NCBI RefSeq assembly: GCF_042685085.1
Contig: NZ_JBHUMM010000043.1
Span: 620,001 to 684,000, forward strand
DNA from: Marinicrinis sediminis
GTDB taxonomy: Bacteria; Bacillota; Bacilli; Paenibacillales; KCTC-33676
Reading direction: 5' to 3'
DNA: 64,000 nt
A program made the translations under genes and the position numbers. This document shows, in pieces, positions 35,938 to 45,407 of the stretch. The notes under the pieces were generated by a model. The model was not told where the DNA came from and did not search any database. It worked only from the letters and a program-made list of their open reading frames with translations. Numbering within the stretch: the stretch's first letter is position 1; the number at the start of each line of letters is the position of its first letter.

Positions 35938-36168
35938 AATTAATTCTCTCCTTTTATCTATGAGTTGGGGTTGCATGTGATTCGCAACTGCATTGATCAT
36001 ACCAATTCCTTTCACAAACTTCTGTAATGTATCTTACATAAAGTAAGTGAATGAGGAGAAAGTGAGAATGGAGTGAGGATGATCATGGCACTCGGCGGCT
36101 TTAAACAGTATAATTGTGTTCAACTCGACCTATCTTATACATAATCAACGGAAAGGGCTGTGAACAGA

Positions 36169-36471
36169 ATGGAATGGAATTTTTTATTTCGCATTGACCA
36201 TTTGAATGAGACAGGAGAAGAGCGAAACCTCAAAGGGCTGCTCTTTACGGCAGATGAACAGCCTCCAACCGTAGAGGCGATACAGGGTTTTCTGAAAACG
36301 TGCGGCTATCAGGTGGAGGTAGAAGATCCGCAACAGCTCGTTTTTAAAGACCCCAATCCGGAAGATCCAGTAGAGATTCGAATTGTACGGCTGGATGATG
36401 AGCAAGAGGAAAAGACCGATATGATCGTTCGAAAGATTGCAGAGCAGTTTCAGAAACGAAAAGGATGGTAG
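36169..36471 (+). CDS. Hypothetical small acidic protein
   Basis: 100 residues, strongly acidic, without membrane segments or known motif. GAAAGGG sits 11 bases before the ATG; a GTG three codons earlier is possible. Its 3' end is followed by a terminator shared with the convergent membrane gene. Confidence 0.55.
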   Translation: MEWNFLFRIDHLNETGEERNLKGLLFTADEQPPTVEAIQGFLKTCGYQVEVEDPQQLVFKDPNPEDPVEIRIVRLDDEQEEKTDMIVRKIAEQFQKRKGW

Positions 36472-36477
36472 AAGATG

Positions 36478-36513
36478 AAAGCTTCACGGCGCATTATGGC
36501 TGTGAAGCTTTTT
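36478..36513. terminator. Bidirectional terminator overlapping the 3' end of the membrane gene
   Basis: AAAGCTTCAC / GTGAAGCTTT stem with a 14-base loop and following TTT. The stop codon and last codons of the minus-strand membrane gene lie inside the hairpin. Confidence 0.8.
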
Positions 36514-37021
36514 GTTTGGCAGAACGGGATGCTCCTTGCGCATCCAGCTGTTTCAAATACATATAGTAGAGGCCGGTTATGGTTTGAATGATCAGAAAAG
36601 ACAGTACATTATAAGATTCTTTGTATCCATTCTGGTAATGTGTCATCCCCATGTAGGTGGAAAATATTTGTGTCACCATCGATAGCACGGTCCAGCCAAG
36701 CACATACAGGAAGAAGGTCTGCTTCTGGATGTTCCACGCATCGTAAAAATAAATGAACAAATAGCTGAACGGCGCAAACATGAAGTAGGTCATCAAGTCA
36801 AACCATTCGTATCGATCTGAGTCATTGACCACGAAGTAGTCCAGCAGGCCACCGCCAATGGTGAAGTTGATCAGAATCACGGCGCAAAATCCCCATAGCA
36901 GGCTTAACACGACATAACGGGCCGGAATGCGGTGGGGGAGCAGGAAGATGAGGAGATATCCCGCTATGAGCCCGATGAGAATCGACCACTCGTTCTGATC
37001 AAATTGCTGCCATAAGATCAT
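36494..37021 (-). CDS. Integral membrane protein, CBO0543-like
   Basis: 175 residues with about five helices (WSILIGLIAGYLLIFLL, YVVLSLLWGFCAVILI, FAPFSYLFIYFYDAW and others). It starts at an ATG that overlaps the stop of the upstream membrane gene by four bases (ATGA), so the two are translationally coupled. Similar pairs of small membrane proteins occur in spore-formers; their function is unknown. Confidence 0.65.
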   Translation of the reverse strand: MILWQQFDQNEWSILIGLIAGYLLIFLLPHRIPARYVVLSLLWGFCAVILINFTIGGGLLDYFVVNDSDRYEWFDLMTYFMFAPFSYLFIYFYDAWNIQKQTFFLYVLGWTVLSMVTQIFSTYMGMTHYQNGYKESYNVLSFLIIQTITGLYYMYLKQLDAQGASRSAKQKASQP

Positions 37022-37494
37022 TTGATTCCCTCCGTCTCCTTCGGTATCCACGTCTGATAACCCCGATGCAAGATCATGACAAGGCTCATCAATAGAACCA
37101 GATACAGTAGGTCGTAACCGGTATTCCACTGCTCATAACGCAACAGTTCGTAGGCAGTTGAGATCCATTGAATGACAAGGAGCAGTAACAGACTGCCAGC
37201 GATAGTCCAAAGCTTGCGAGACCAGCTCGATGCGCTGGCTATCCAGTTCAGTACAATGACAAATACGGTCGGGATTAAAATGGTTCGCTGAATGAGATAG
37301 GCTGCATAGGTCATCGGATGTTCAGTAACGGTAAACCATTTCAGTTCTTCGCCTGCAATCCAGGTAAAATTGATGTGGAGTACGAGTACAAGCAGAAAAA
37401 TAAACGTATTCTCGATGACGGTCCAGTGCTTATTTAAGCCATACAGATAAAATACAGCCAACCAGGCTAATGTGAAAAAGACGACGAGGGACAT
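37018..37494 (-). CDS. Integral membrane protein, partner of the downstream membrane gene
   Basis: 158 residues with four or five helices (MSLVVFFTLAWLAVFYLYGL, NTFIFLLVLVLHINFTW, TILIPTVFVIVLNWI, IAGSLLLLLVIQWI). The 3' end shares ATGA with the next gene. No catalytic motif. Confidence 0.65.
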   Translation of the reverse strand: MSLVVFFTLAWLAVFYLYGLNKHWTVIENTFIFLLVLVLHINFTWIAGEELKWFTVTEHPMTYAAYLIQRTILIPTVFVIVLNWIASASSWSRKLWTIAGSLLLLLVIQWISTAYELLRYEQWNTGYDLLYLVLLMSLVMILHRGYQTWIPKETEGIK

Positions 37495-37684
37495 CGAAAG
37501 GCCTCACTTTCATCGAACATGCACTTGAGGCTAATATCTCCAGCGAAATCGAAAAACATACTGAATTCAAATAGGTAATTATCTAACCTTATATGTCAGG
37601 TAATCGGCATAGTAGAAAAAATCGTTGACGAATCGACTAAAAAATGTGATATTTAAGAGGTGTGTTTTGTTTTCATTCATAAGA

Positions 37685-37701
37685 TGTTAACTATACTAAC
37701 A
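37685..37701 (+). promoter_or_regulatory. TnrA/GlnR-type nitrogen box overlapping the -10 region of glnK-amtB
   Basis: TGTTA, seven bases, TAACA: an exact match to the TGTNA-N7-TNACA consensus of TnrA and GlnR. A TATACT that could be the -10 lies inside the box, which would fit repression by GlnR in nitrogen excess. Position is 17-33 bases before the GTG of glnK. Confidence 0.65.
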
Positions 37702-37717
37702 GAAAAGGGTGGGCGAC

Positions 37718-38086
37718 GTGAAGAAGATCGAAGCGATTCTTCGCCCTCAAAAACTGCATGATACGATTCGGGCACTGCATGCAATCGGTGTAACAGCTTT
37801 TACGGTGAATCAGGTGGTTGGCAGAGGGCAGCAAAAGGAAAAAAGCGGGGTTTATCGGGGACAAAATTACAAAGTGAGCTTGCATCCAAAAGTGAAATTG
37901 GAAATTGTCACTTCAGATTATAAAGTTGAGCAGACTATTCAGGCGATTGTGGCCTCCGCACAAACGGGTGAAGCAGGCGATGGCAAAATCTTTGTTTCCA
38001 CGATTCTGGAAGCGTATAACATTCGAACGGGTGAAACGGATGAAACCATCGATGAACTACATCAACCTGAGGAGGAGAAGGCATAA
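37718..38086 (+). CDS. glnK: Nitrogen regulatory protein P-II
   Basis: 122 residues. The start MKKIEAILRP is typical; GTG start after AAAAGGGTGGG. The T-loop carries Tyr51 (and Tyr46), and the C-terminal part KIFVSTILEAYNIRTGE is family-like. It overlaps amtB by one base (TAATG). P-II binds ATP and 2-oxoglutarate and plugs AmtB when nitrogen is sufficient. Confidence 0.92.
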   Translation: MKKIEAILRPQKLHDTIRALHAIGVTAFTVNQVVGRGQQKEKSGVYRGQNYKVSLHPKVKLEIVTSDYKVEQTIQAIVASAQTGEAGDGKIFVSTILEAYNIRTGETDETIDELHQPEEEKA

Positions 38087-39390
38087 TGGAATTGATCCAT
38101 TTAAATACAATCTGGGTGGTATTGGCGGCTGCCATGGTATTATTCATGGAAGGCGGGTTTGCCTTGCTGGAGGCCGGACTCGTCCGAACAAAGAACGCGG
38201 TTAACGTTACAATGAAAATATTTGTCGATCTGACAATCGGTGCATTGGCCTTCTGGGCCATTGGGTTTGGCTTCATGTTTGGCGATGATGCAGGCGGATG
38301 GATTGGGCTGTCTCTATTCGGATCTCCGGAGTCGATTGATCTGGGCATGGATCTGCCCTCGGCTGCGTTTGTGCTCTTTCAGCTCGGGTTCGCGGTTGCG
38401 TGTATCTCCATCGTGTCCGGTGCGGTAGCTGAGCGCATGAACTTCAAGGCGTATGTGATTATTGCGGCTCTGATTGCCATGGTGTTGTATCCCATTTCGG
38501 GTCACTGGGTATGGAACGGGGATGGCTGGCTGGCTCAATTAGGAATGAAGGACTTTGCAGGTTCAGCGGTCATCCATGCGCTTGGCGGGGCTGCCGCGCT
38601 GTCGATTGCCTGGATATTGGGTCCGCGGAAGGGAAGATACCGTGATGGCAGTGTTAACGTATTCGCCCCGAGTAATATTCCGCTGGCGGCATCGGGTGTG
38701 TTTATTTTATGGTTTGGCTGGTTCGGCTTTAATGCCGGAAGTACACTGAATGCAGCGGACGGGATGCTGTCATCGATTGCGCTTAATACGATGCTCGGAG
38801 CTGCTGCGGGCGGAACTTCTTCCATGCTGTATACGATGTTCAGATATGGCAAGACAGACCCGAGTATGGTGATGAATGGGGCGCTGTCCGGTCTGGTCGC
38901 GGTGACAGCTGGCTGTGCGTTCATCTCACAGTGGTCTGCGATTGTGATCGGATTGATTGCCGGACTCATCGTCATCTTTGCTACGATTTTCATCGATTCC
39001 ATTCAGGTAGACGATCCGGTCGGTGCAGTAGCTGTACATGGATTTAATGGGGTATTCGGGACGATTGCACTCGGATTGTTTGACATGGAGGCTGGGCTGT
39101 TCACGACTGGTCAGACCGAGCTGCTGATCGCACAGGTGGTCGGCATTGTCGCGATTGTGGTATGGGGATTTGGCGGTGGTGCCGCCATTGCTTACCTCGC
39201 GAAAGTGACGGTTGGACTGAGAGCCAGTGCAGAAGAAGAGGACGAGGGTCTGGATATGGCTTATCACGGTATCCCGGCATACAATGAACTGGATCGTTTC
39301 TCGGAAACGACAAAAGCCCTTTATGATTTTGAGGCATCAACGGGAGTTTCCATTCAGGAGACGAAGGAATTTCTCAATCCGAAGGTGTAG
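38086..39390 (+). CDS. amtB: Ammonium transporter AmtB
   Basis: 434 residues, eleven helices. The twin pore histidines are visible in VIHALGGAAAL and VHGFNGVFG, and the family string GGFALLEAGLVRTKN is at the N-terminus. Starts in the stop codon of glnK. Cytoplasmic C-terminal tail of about 40 residues for P-II binding. Followed by a strong terminator. Under the same nitrogen box as glnK. Confidence 0.94.
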   Translation: MELIHLNTIWVVLAAAMVLFMEGGFALLEAGLVRTKNAVNVTMKIFVDLTIGALAFWAIGFGFMFGDDAGGWIGLSLFGSPESIDLGMDLPSAAFVLFQLGFAVACISIVSGAVAERMNFKAYVIIAALIAMVLYPISGHWVWNGDGWLAQLGMKDFAGSAVIHALGGAAALSIAWILGPRKGRYRDGSVNVFAPSNIPLAASGVFILWFGWFGFNAGSTLNAADGMLSSIALNTMLGAAAGGTSSMLYTMFRYGKTDPSMVMNGALSGLVAVTAGCAFISQWSAIVIGLIAGLIVIFATIFIDSIQVDDPVGAVAVHGFNGVFGTIALGLFDMEAGLFTTGQTELLIAQVVGIVAIVVWGFGGGAAIAYLAKVTVGLRASAEEEDEGLDMAYHGIPAYNELDRFSETTKALYDFEASTGVSIQETKEFLNPKV

Positions 39391-39413
39391 GGAGAAAAAT
39401 AGGGTACCAGGTT

Positions 39414-39449
39414 CAGGCATTCGCGAATCGATGCGAATGCCTGATTTTT
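39414..39449 (+). terminator. Terminator after amtB
   Basis: CAGGCATTCG / CGAATGCCTG perfect ten-base stem followed by ATTTTTC. Confidence 0.9.
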
Positions 39450-39603
39450 CATCAGTTTGTTTACATAATGAAATTATGATAAACCAAAAGAATCTATACA
39501 CATGCCCAGTTTGGTTGTATCATACATTCATATTAAAGAAAGGGACAACCGGTGAGTTTTGGTACGGGCTTGTCTATTCATGAGAGAGAAAGAAGTGGAT
39601 GCG

Positions 39604-40419
39604 ATGTTGGGCGAATGGTTACAAGCGATCATATTGGGTATTGTGGAAGGATTGACGGAATTCCTGCCTATTTCTTCAACCGGGCATATGATTGTAACGG
39701 CGTATTTGCTCTCTTTTGAGGGCGAGAAAGCGAAGACGTTTGAGGTGGTGGTTCAACTTGGAGCCGTGTTAGCCGTTCTGATTCTGTATATAGACACCTT
39801 TAAGCGCATGTTGGTTGAATGGATGCCATTTCGTAGACAGAAAGTAGCCTCGACTGGCAGGATCACGCTCATTCATGTCGGATTGGCGATGGCTCCGGCT
39901 GTGATAGTCGGTCTTGTGCTGCATGACTGGATCAAGACGTATTTGTTTCAGCCTTCCACGGTGATGATCGGTCTTGTATTGGGCGGATTACTGATGATTG
40001 TGGCCGAGAAGAAGCAAGGGACCATTCACGCACATGAGCTGGATCAGATTACGCATCGCCAGGCACTTGGGATTGGATTGTTTCAATGTCTTGCCCTGTG
40101 GCCAGGCTTTTCACGTTCTGGCTCTACGATTTCTGGTGGCATGCTGCTGGGTACGAGTCAAAAGGCGGCAGCAGAGTTTACCTTTATCGTGTCGGTTCCC
40201 ATTATGCTTGCGGCCACAAGCCTGGATGTATGGAAAAGCCGTGAATTTCTGACTTTGCACGATTTGCCGCTGTTTCTGATCGGTTTATCTGTATCGTTTA
40301 TGGTAGCGATGCTGGCCGTCGTAACTTTTTTGAAATGGATTAAGCGTCTCAAACTCAGTTGGTTTGCCTATTATCGTTTTGTATTAGCAGGGTGTATCGC
40401 CTGGCTGATCTACTTTTAA
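39604..40419 (+). CDS. uppP: Undecaprenyl-diphosphate phosphatase
   Basis: 271 residues. The catalytic motifs GLTEFLPISSTGH near residue 20 and PGFSRSGSTISGG near residue 165 are intact. Recycles undecaprenyl pyrophosphate for wall synthesis and gives bacitracin tolerance. The start is put at the ATG giving MLGEWLQAIILG; longer forms carry 8 or 15 extra residues unlike the family. Confidence 0.93.
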   Translation: MLGEWLQAIILGIVEGLTEFLPISSTGHMIVTAYLLSFEGEKAKTFEVVVQLGAVLAVLILYIDTFKRMLVEWMPFRRQKVASTGRITLIHVGLAMAPAVIVGLVLHDWIKTYLFQPSTVMIGLVLGGLLMIVAEKKQGTIHAHELDQITHRQALGIGLFQCLALWPGFSRSGSTISGGMLLGTSQKAAAEFTFIVSVPIMLAATSLDVWKSREFLTLHDLPLFLIGLSVSFMVAMLAVVTFLKWIKRLKLSWFAYYRFVLAGCIAWLIYF

Positions 40420-40760
40420 CTCGCATCTTATGGAAGCACTGACGATTTATCACGGCTGTCTGTATATTCTAAGGCTGGCTAGAAAAAATATGAACAGACC
40501 TGTAAGCATGGGGTTTGAAGCAGTTTGAAGCGGATTGAAGTCGGTTATATGGGCTTTTAACATTTCATGAAGAATGTTTGCTGGCTGGATGGCGTCTGGA
40601 AGGGCAGCAGTCAGGGGTGTGGATGGTGTCATGGAGCTTTATTTGAAGATTGTTTGAAGGTACAGGAAATGGGGTATGGCTCTGGTATAGCGCAGGATGG
40701 ACTTCGTTGGTCATTCGTTGGCCATCTGTGTGATTATGCGTAGCGAAGGCGGAGATCGAG
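40420..40760. other. Intergenic region, nothing recognised
   Basis: About 340 bases between uppP and the FAD oxidoreductase gene. I see short direct repeats of TTTGAAG (three or four near 40515-40660) but no gene, hairpin terminator or clear promoter. Confidence 0.5.
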
Positions 40761-42059
40761 ATGCAATTGAATGTGGGAACTTTGCTGTGGCCATCCATGC
40801 AACAAGTGCCGACCTATCCGGTACTGTCGGAATCAATGGAATGTGAGGTATGCATCGTAGGCGGAGGCATTACAGGAGCCTTGCTTGCTTATGTGCTGTC
40901 CAAGGCCGGACATGAAGTGGTGCTGGTGGAGCAGAATGAAATTGGCAGAGGAAGTACGGCCGCCAATACAGGCTTGCTTCAGTTTATGAATGATAAATCC
41001 CTGCTTTCCTGTATACACACCTACGGAGAAGAGAATGCCGTTACGTTCTACAGGTTGTGTCAGCAGGCTGTTGAACAGTTGGGCGTAATGACTGGCGAGC
41101 TTGTGGAACAGGTAGATTTCACCTCGCGAAACAGCCTCTATATGGCAAGCGACGCCCAGGATACGCATGCACTGAGAGCTGAATATGAAACACTGCTCAA
41201 GCATGGATTTCCGGTGAAGTGGCTGGACGAAGAGATGATTGCCCAACAATTTCCTTTTTCGAGAAGCGCGGCGATCTGGACGGAAGGGGATGCGGAAGTG
41301 AATCCATTCCAGTTCACCCATGCACTGGTGCGAACGGCGGTTCAACGATATGGCCTACGCGTCTATGAGCGTGTACAGATCATCTCCTATGAGAACGAGC
41401 AAGGATATAATCGATATACGTGCAGGCCGAGCCAGACGGAGGACAAAGGGGAAGAAGGAATTGAGGACAAAAAATCTGCCAAAGAGCAGGAAAGCTACTC
41501 TCTGACAGCAAAATGGACGGTATTTACAACCGGATATGCGGCCCAGCAATGCAAGAAGAATAAGCCAGCCGAGCTGCTGAGCACCTTCGCCATGGCAACG
41601 GAGCCGATTGCCCATCTCGATCGCTATGTGAATCCATGTCTCATCTGGGAAACAGCCAGGCCCTACCACTATATTCGGACAACAGCTGATGGCCGCATTT
41701 TGGTGGGTGGTGAGGATGAGCAGGTGACCTCTGTACAAGAGCGCGAGACGAGGCTGATCCACAAGCAGGAGAAGCTGCTGCAGTTTCTGTACACGCTCTT
41801 TCCGGATATCGCTTCAATGGGCGTCCAGTCTGCCTATTCGTGGGGCTCTATCTTCGGGGTGACGAGAGACGGGTATCCGTTAATCGGTTATCAGAAGCAT
41901 ATGCCGAATAGTGTCTTTTGTCTGGGGTATGGTGGCAACGGGACGGTCTACAGCATGATTGCGGCCAATATGGTTCGGGATCTGCTGGATGAAGGCAGCC
42001 TTCCACATGCCGAAATGTTTCAGTTTCATCGCAAACGTTACGCGTCTGTCCCTTCTTGA
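40761..42059 (+). CDS. FAD-dependent oxidoreductase, DAO family
   Basis: 432 residues. The Rossmann dinucleotide motif VCIVGGGITGALLAYVL lies near residue 30 and the FAD-binding C-terminal VFCLGYGGNGTVYS near residue 390. Similar to glycine/sarcosine oxidase-type proteins; substrate unknown. A low-complexity acidic insert near residues 225-245 is unusual. It ends 22 bases inside the convergent DUF2252 gene. Confidence 0.85.
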   Translation: MQLNVGTLLWPSMQQVPTYPVLSESMECEVCIVGGGITGALLAYVLSKAGHEVVLVEQNEIGRGSTAANTGLLQFMNDKSLLSCIHTYGEENAVTFYRLCQQAVEQLGVMTGELVEQVDFTSRNSLYMASDAQDTHALRAEYETLLKHGFPVKWLDEEMIAQQFPFSRSAAIWTEGDAEVNPFQFTHALVRTAVQRYGLRVYERVQIISYENEQGYNRYTCRPSQTEDKGEEGIEDKKSAKEQESYSLTAKWTVFTTGYAAQQCKKNKPAELLSTFAMATEPIAHLDRYVNPCLIWETARPYHYIRTTADGRILVGGEDEQVTSVQERETRLIHKQEKLLQFLYTLFPDIASMGVQSAYSWGSIFGVTRDGYPLIGYQKHMPNSVFCLGYGGNGTVYSMIAANMVRDLLDEGSLPHAEMFQFHRKRYASVPS

Positions 42060-43405
42060 GACGGTTTTTCTTCTTGCTCAAAGGTGTTCAACCAGTCACA
42101 GAAAATATCGTAATCTTCATGGATCTGACTGGCATATGTGCGCGACCAGAGTGAGATGCGACGATAAAAGCTGTTCACATCATCACCAATGGCTTTGAGA
42201 ATTTCATCTTCACTATGATAATCCAGCAGCCCGTGAGCAAGATCGGCGTCGGCACGTGCATGAATTTTCGCAGTGATTTTGCCCATCCAGTGCAAGGTTT
42301 TTGTGAACCCTTTGAAATGCTTGATGCGATCGGCCTTCACTCGTTTCTTGTACGGGGAACGCTCCCGAATGTAAAAATGGCGGTCCGCCAGACTTGTATA
42401 GCCCAAATAGGCATCGGCCTCATGGTGCATGGCTTTTTGGGTAGTGATCACGCGGGCTCCCTGGTGCAGGAATTGTTCCCAGAACGATTCGTTATGAGGC
42501 AGGAGGAATGCCGGGATCGGAGCACGTACCTCTTTCATTTCCAAGATGACGTCATCCTGTGCATCCAGTGTTTCGCCACCTTCTATTAAAAGGTAATAAC
42601 GGTCGAGACCGATGGAGGCCGTGCCGGAGCCATGTTTGACGGCCATGTCCTTGATACGGTAGCAAGCCTCATCTTGTCGCAGTTCCGGATCAATCGTCTC
42701 CACATATTGTTCCCATTGCTTCAAAATAGCTACCCGTTCTTCCGGAGATACAGGATGTAATTCATCGGTATGGACAAACTGTCGATGATGTTCCACGCTG
42801 GAGGTAATGCCGGTAAGCAGATGGTTTTGCTGCCGCTGTTTGAGCTTTCGCAGCACTTTGCGAATGGGACCATTCGTGTTGTCTTCAGTGAATTGCAGCG
42901 TAGACGGGTCTTCCAGGCGTTGTCCGAAGCGCTGCATTTGTTTTACATAGGCCTTTAGATAAGTGGTAATTGCTTCATCCTGTTCCTGATCAGAAAAACC
43001 ATGTAGTTCTGCAACGAGGACAATGCTTGCACTCATGCGCAAAATATCATATAAGTACGAACCGAGATAACCTTCGTCAAAATCATTAACATCATATACC
43101 ATGTCGCCTGCTTCCGACCGAAAGCCTCCGAAATTCTCGAAATGGAGGTCTCCCTGAATCCAGGTCGGGCATTCTGGCGGGGTGTGGTAAATAAAAGGGG
43201 TACGGGTAACATCATAATAAAATAAATACGCACTGCCGCGAAAAAATCGAAACGGGTTTTCCGCCATTTTTATGTATTTGTTCATTCGCTTTTCGTGGGA
43301 CAGTTGCATAAGCTCTCTGTCGAATTCCTCCAGGATGGTATGCAAAGCCTGACGCCGCAATTTCATCCTCGTCTGCTTGATTCGTTCAGGTGCATAATAG
43401 ACCAT
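42038..43405 (-). CDS. DUF2252 family protein
   Basis: 455 residues starting MVYYAPERIKQTR after GGGGGAATG. The family features FRFFRGSAYLFYYD, QGDLHFENFGGF, DVNDFDEGYLG (kinase-like catalytic loop and metal-binding aspartates) and GSGTASIGLDRYYLLIEG are clear. The fold resembles aminoglycoside-phosphotransferase-like kinases, but no substrate is known. Convergent with the FAD oxidoreductase; 3' ends overlap. Confidence 0.85.
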   Translation of the reverse strand: MVYYAPERIKQTRMKLRRQALHTILEEFDRELMQLSHEKRMNKYIKMAENPFRFFRGSAYLFYYDVTRTPFIYHTPPECPTWIQGDLHFENFGGFRSEAGDMVYDVNDFDEGYLGSYLYDILRMSASIVLVAELHGFSDQEQDEAITTYLKAYVKQMQRFGQRLEDPSTLQFTEDNTNGPIRKVLRKLKQRQQNHLLTGITSSVEHHRQFVHTDELHPVSPEERVAILKQWEQYVETIDPELRQDEACYRIKDMAVKHGSGTASIGLDRYYLLIEGGETLDAQDDVILEMKEVRAPIPAFLLPHNESFWEQFLHQGARVITTQKAMHHEADAYLGYTSLADRHFYIRERSPYKKRVKADRIKHFKGFTKTLHWMGKITAKIHARADADLAHGLLDYHSEDEILKAIGDDVNSFYRRISLWSRTYASQIHEDYDIFCDWLNTFEQEEKPSQEGTDA

Positions 43406-43489
43406 GATTTCATTCCCCCTGTTCCGGTTATACGACCCTTTTTCCGGCATGTTCCTTTCCTTGCATGAGATATCCAGTTTTCATTGATT

Positions 43490-43518
43490 ATCTTATCGAA
43501 ATGGTCAATATAGTACAA
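43490..43518 (-). promoter_or_regulatory. Promoter of the DUF2252 gene
   Basis: On the minus strand TTGTAC and TAAGAT are 17 bases apart, about 80 bases before the start codon. Confidence 0.5.
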
Positions 43519-43637
43519 GCATTCCTTTATAATTAGACCGTGCGCAGATAGCTTGTCCGCCGTATACTGAAAGCAATGTAACAGGATAAGATCCGAGCAA
43601 GACCTATGCGACCATAACAGATGATGAGGTGAAGAAA

Positions 43638-45284
43638 ATGAAGCATACGTGGTGGAAGGAAGCGGTGGTCTATCAAATTTACTGGCGAAGCTTTTATGAT
43701 ACGAACGGGGACGGATACGGGGATATTCGTGGCGTGATCGAGAAACTGGATTATATCCAGTCTCTGGGTGTAGATGTCATTTGGCTGAATCCGGTCTATG
43801 CCTCGCCTGATGCAGATAATGGCTATGATATCTCTGATTACGAAGCCATTATGCCCAAGGCTGGCACGATGACAGACTGGGAGGAGTTGCTGGCGCAGAT
43901 CCATATGAGGGGAATGAAGCTGATTATGGATCTGGTTGTGAATCACACTTCCGATCAGCATCCTTGGTTTGTAGAATCTCGCTCATCCCGGGACAACCCG
44001 AAACGGGACTGGTACATTTGGCAGGACGGCAAGGGAGAGAAGCAAAACGAGCCTCCCAATAACTGGCGTTCTTACTTCACCCCTTCGGTATGGGAATGGG
44101 ATGAACGAACAGAACAATACTATTTTCACGGGTTTGCTACCGAGCAGCCGGACCTGAACTGGCAAAATCCAGAGGTCAGACACGCCATTTATGCCATGAT
44201 GCGATTCTGGCTCGATAAAGGAATAGACGGTTTTCGACTGGATGCCATTGCGTTGCTGGCGAAAAAGGAAGGATTTCCGGATGCCGAAGAACCATCAGAT
44301 ATTCGATATTTGTGCAATAACCCGGGCATCCATGCTTACCTGCAGGAAATGAACCGGGAGGTCTTGCAGCATTATGATATCATGACGGTCGGTGAGGTGG
44401 CTTTCGTGGGACCGGAGGAAGGACTGCAATATGTGCATGAGGATCGGGAGGAACTGCACAGCCTGTTTCACTTCGAAGTAGCCGATGAGATGCCGCGATG
44501 GGATCTGGTGCGCTTCAAGCACATTCAGACCAGATGGTATGAGGGGTTGAAGGAAAAGGGATGGAACTCGCAATTCCTCAACAATCACGATCATACCAGG
44601 CTGGTTACCCGATACGGACATGACGGCGAGTATCGGGAGGCTTCGGCTAAATGCTTTGCCACGCTGCTGCATACCTTGCCAGGAACTCCTTATATTTACC
44701 AGGGTGAAGAGATTGGGATGACTGGGGTGACCTATGATACCATTGATGCTTATCAAGATATTGCGATGCGGAACAAATATGCCGAAGAAGTTGGCAAAGG
44801 TCGAAATCCAACACAGGTTCTTGCTGAGTTGCAGCCACTAAGCCGGGACAACTCCCGTACGCCGATGCAATGGAATACGAAGAAGCATGCGGGTTTCACA
44901 ACCGGAGAGCCGTGGCTGCCAGTGAATCCGAACTATCCTCATATTCACGTAGAAGAAGCGCTGGAGAATCAGGAATCTGTTTTCTATTATTATCAGTCCC
45001 TGATTGCACTGCGTAAACAGCACCCTGTCATGATCTATGGCGATTATGAAGATCTGTCTGGTGATCACCCGTCCCTCTATGTATATACGAGAACGTATGA
45101 AGGAGAAAAGTGGCTGATCATGCTGAATACATCGGACCAGCCTGTCCGATTCGAATTGCCAGCCTTGTATGGTTGGCAGATCAAGCATTGTCTGCTCTCC
45201 AACGATACGAAAGCACAACATATACAGCGTCTAGATGAGCAACTGATGCTCCAGCCTTACGCCGCAGGCATCTATTCGCTATAA
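43638..45284 (+). CDS. GH13 alpha-glucosidase (oligo-1,6-glucosidase type)
   Basis: 548 residues. Four conserved regions of GH13 are visible: DLVVNHTSDQHPWF, GFRLDAIALLAK (nucleophile Asp about 200), VGEVAF (acid/base Glu about 252) and LNNHDHTR (Asp about 318). PDLNWQ also matches. Subfamily resembles oligo-1,6-glucosidase/trehalose-6-phosphate hydrolase; linkage specificity is not settled. No signal peptide, so intracellular. Ribosome site GAGGTGA before the ATG. No sugar transporter nearby. Confidence 0.9.
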   Translation: MKHTWWKEAVVYQIYWRSFYDTNGDGYGDIRGVIEKLDYIQSLGVDVIWLNPVYASPDADNGYDISDYEAIMPKAGTMTDWEELLAQIHMRGMKLIMDLVVNHTSDQHPWFVESRSSRDNPKRDWYIWQDGKGEKQNEPPNNWRSYFTPSVWEWDERTEQYYFHGFATEQPDLNWQNPEVRHAIYAMMRFWLDKGIDGFRLDAIALLAKKEGFPDAEEPSDIRYLCNNPGIHAYLQEMNREVLQHYDIMTVGEVAFVGPEEGLQYVHEDREELHSLFHFEVADEMPRWDLVRFKHIQTRWYEGLKEKGWNSQFLNNHDHTRLVTRYGHDGEYREASAKCFATLLHTLPGTPYIYQGEEIGMTGVTYDTIDAYQDIAMRNKYAEEVGKGRNPTQVLAELQPLSRDNSRTPMQWNTKKHAGFTTGEPWLPVNPNYPHIHVEEALENQESVFYYYQSLIALRKQHPVMIYGDYEDLSGDHPSLYVYTRTYEGEKWLIMLNTSDQPVRFELPALYGWQIKHCLLSNDTKAQHIQRLDEQLMLQPYAAGIYSL

Positions 45285-45288
45285 CAAG

Positions 45289-45317
45289 TTGACAATTTCA
45301 TGCGGTCGTTTTATGAT
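45289..45317 (+). promoter_or_regulatory. Strong promoter of the rhodanese-cstR operon
   Basis: TTGACA and TATGAT with a 17-base spacer, starting just after the stop of the glucosidase gene. The CstR-like operator begins one base after the -10. Confidence 0.75.
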
Positions 45318-45318
45318 A

Positions 45319-45340
45319 GGTATACCCGACGGGGTATACC
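45319..45340. promoter_or_regulatory. CstR/CsoR-type operator
   Basis: GGTATACCC, four bases, GGGTATACC: a 22-bp palindrome that covers the expected transcription start. It has the ATACCC..GGGTAT core found also at the sulfur cluster. A T-run follows, so a terminator for the glucosidase gene is an alternative reading. Confidence 0.7.
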
Positions 45341-45407
45341 TTTTTCGGTTTGCTGAACGATCTGAGCAGATTGAAGCAAACCGCATATCAGCGAGGTGAT
45401 CAAGAAG

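Noticed and set aside
45319..45345. Palindrome plus T-run as a plain terminator of the glucosidase gene
   Set aside because: It may also act so, but it follows a consensus promoter at the right distance and matches the operators near 61 and 62 kb, so the operator reading is preferred.
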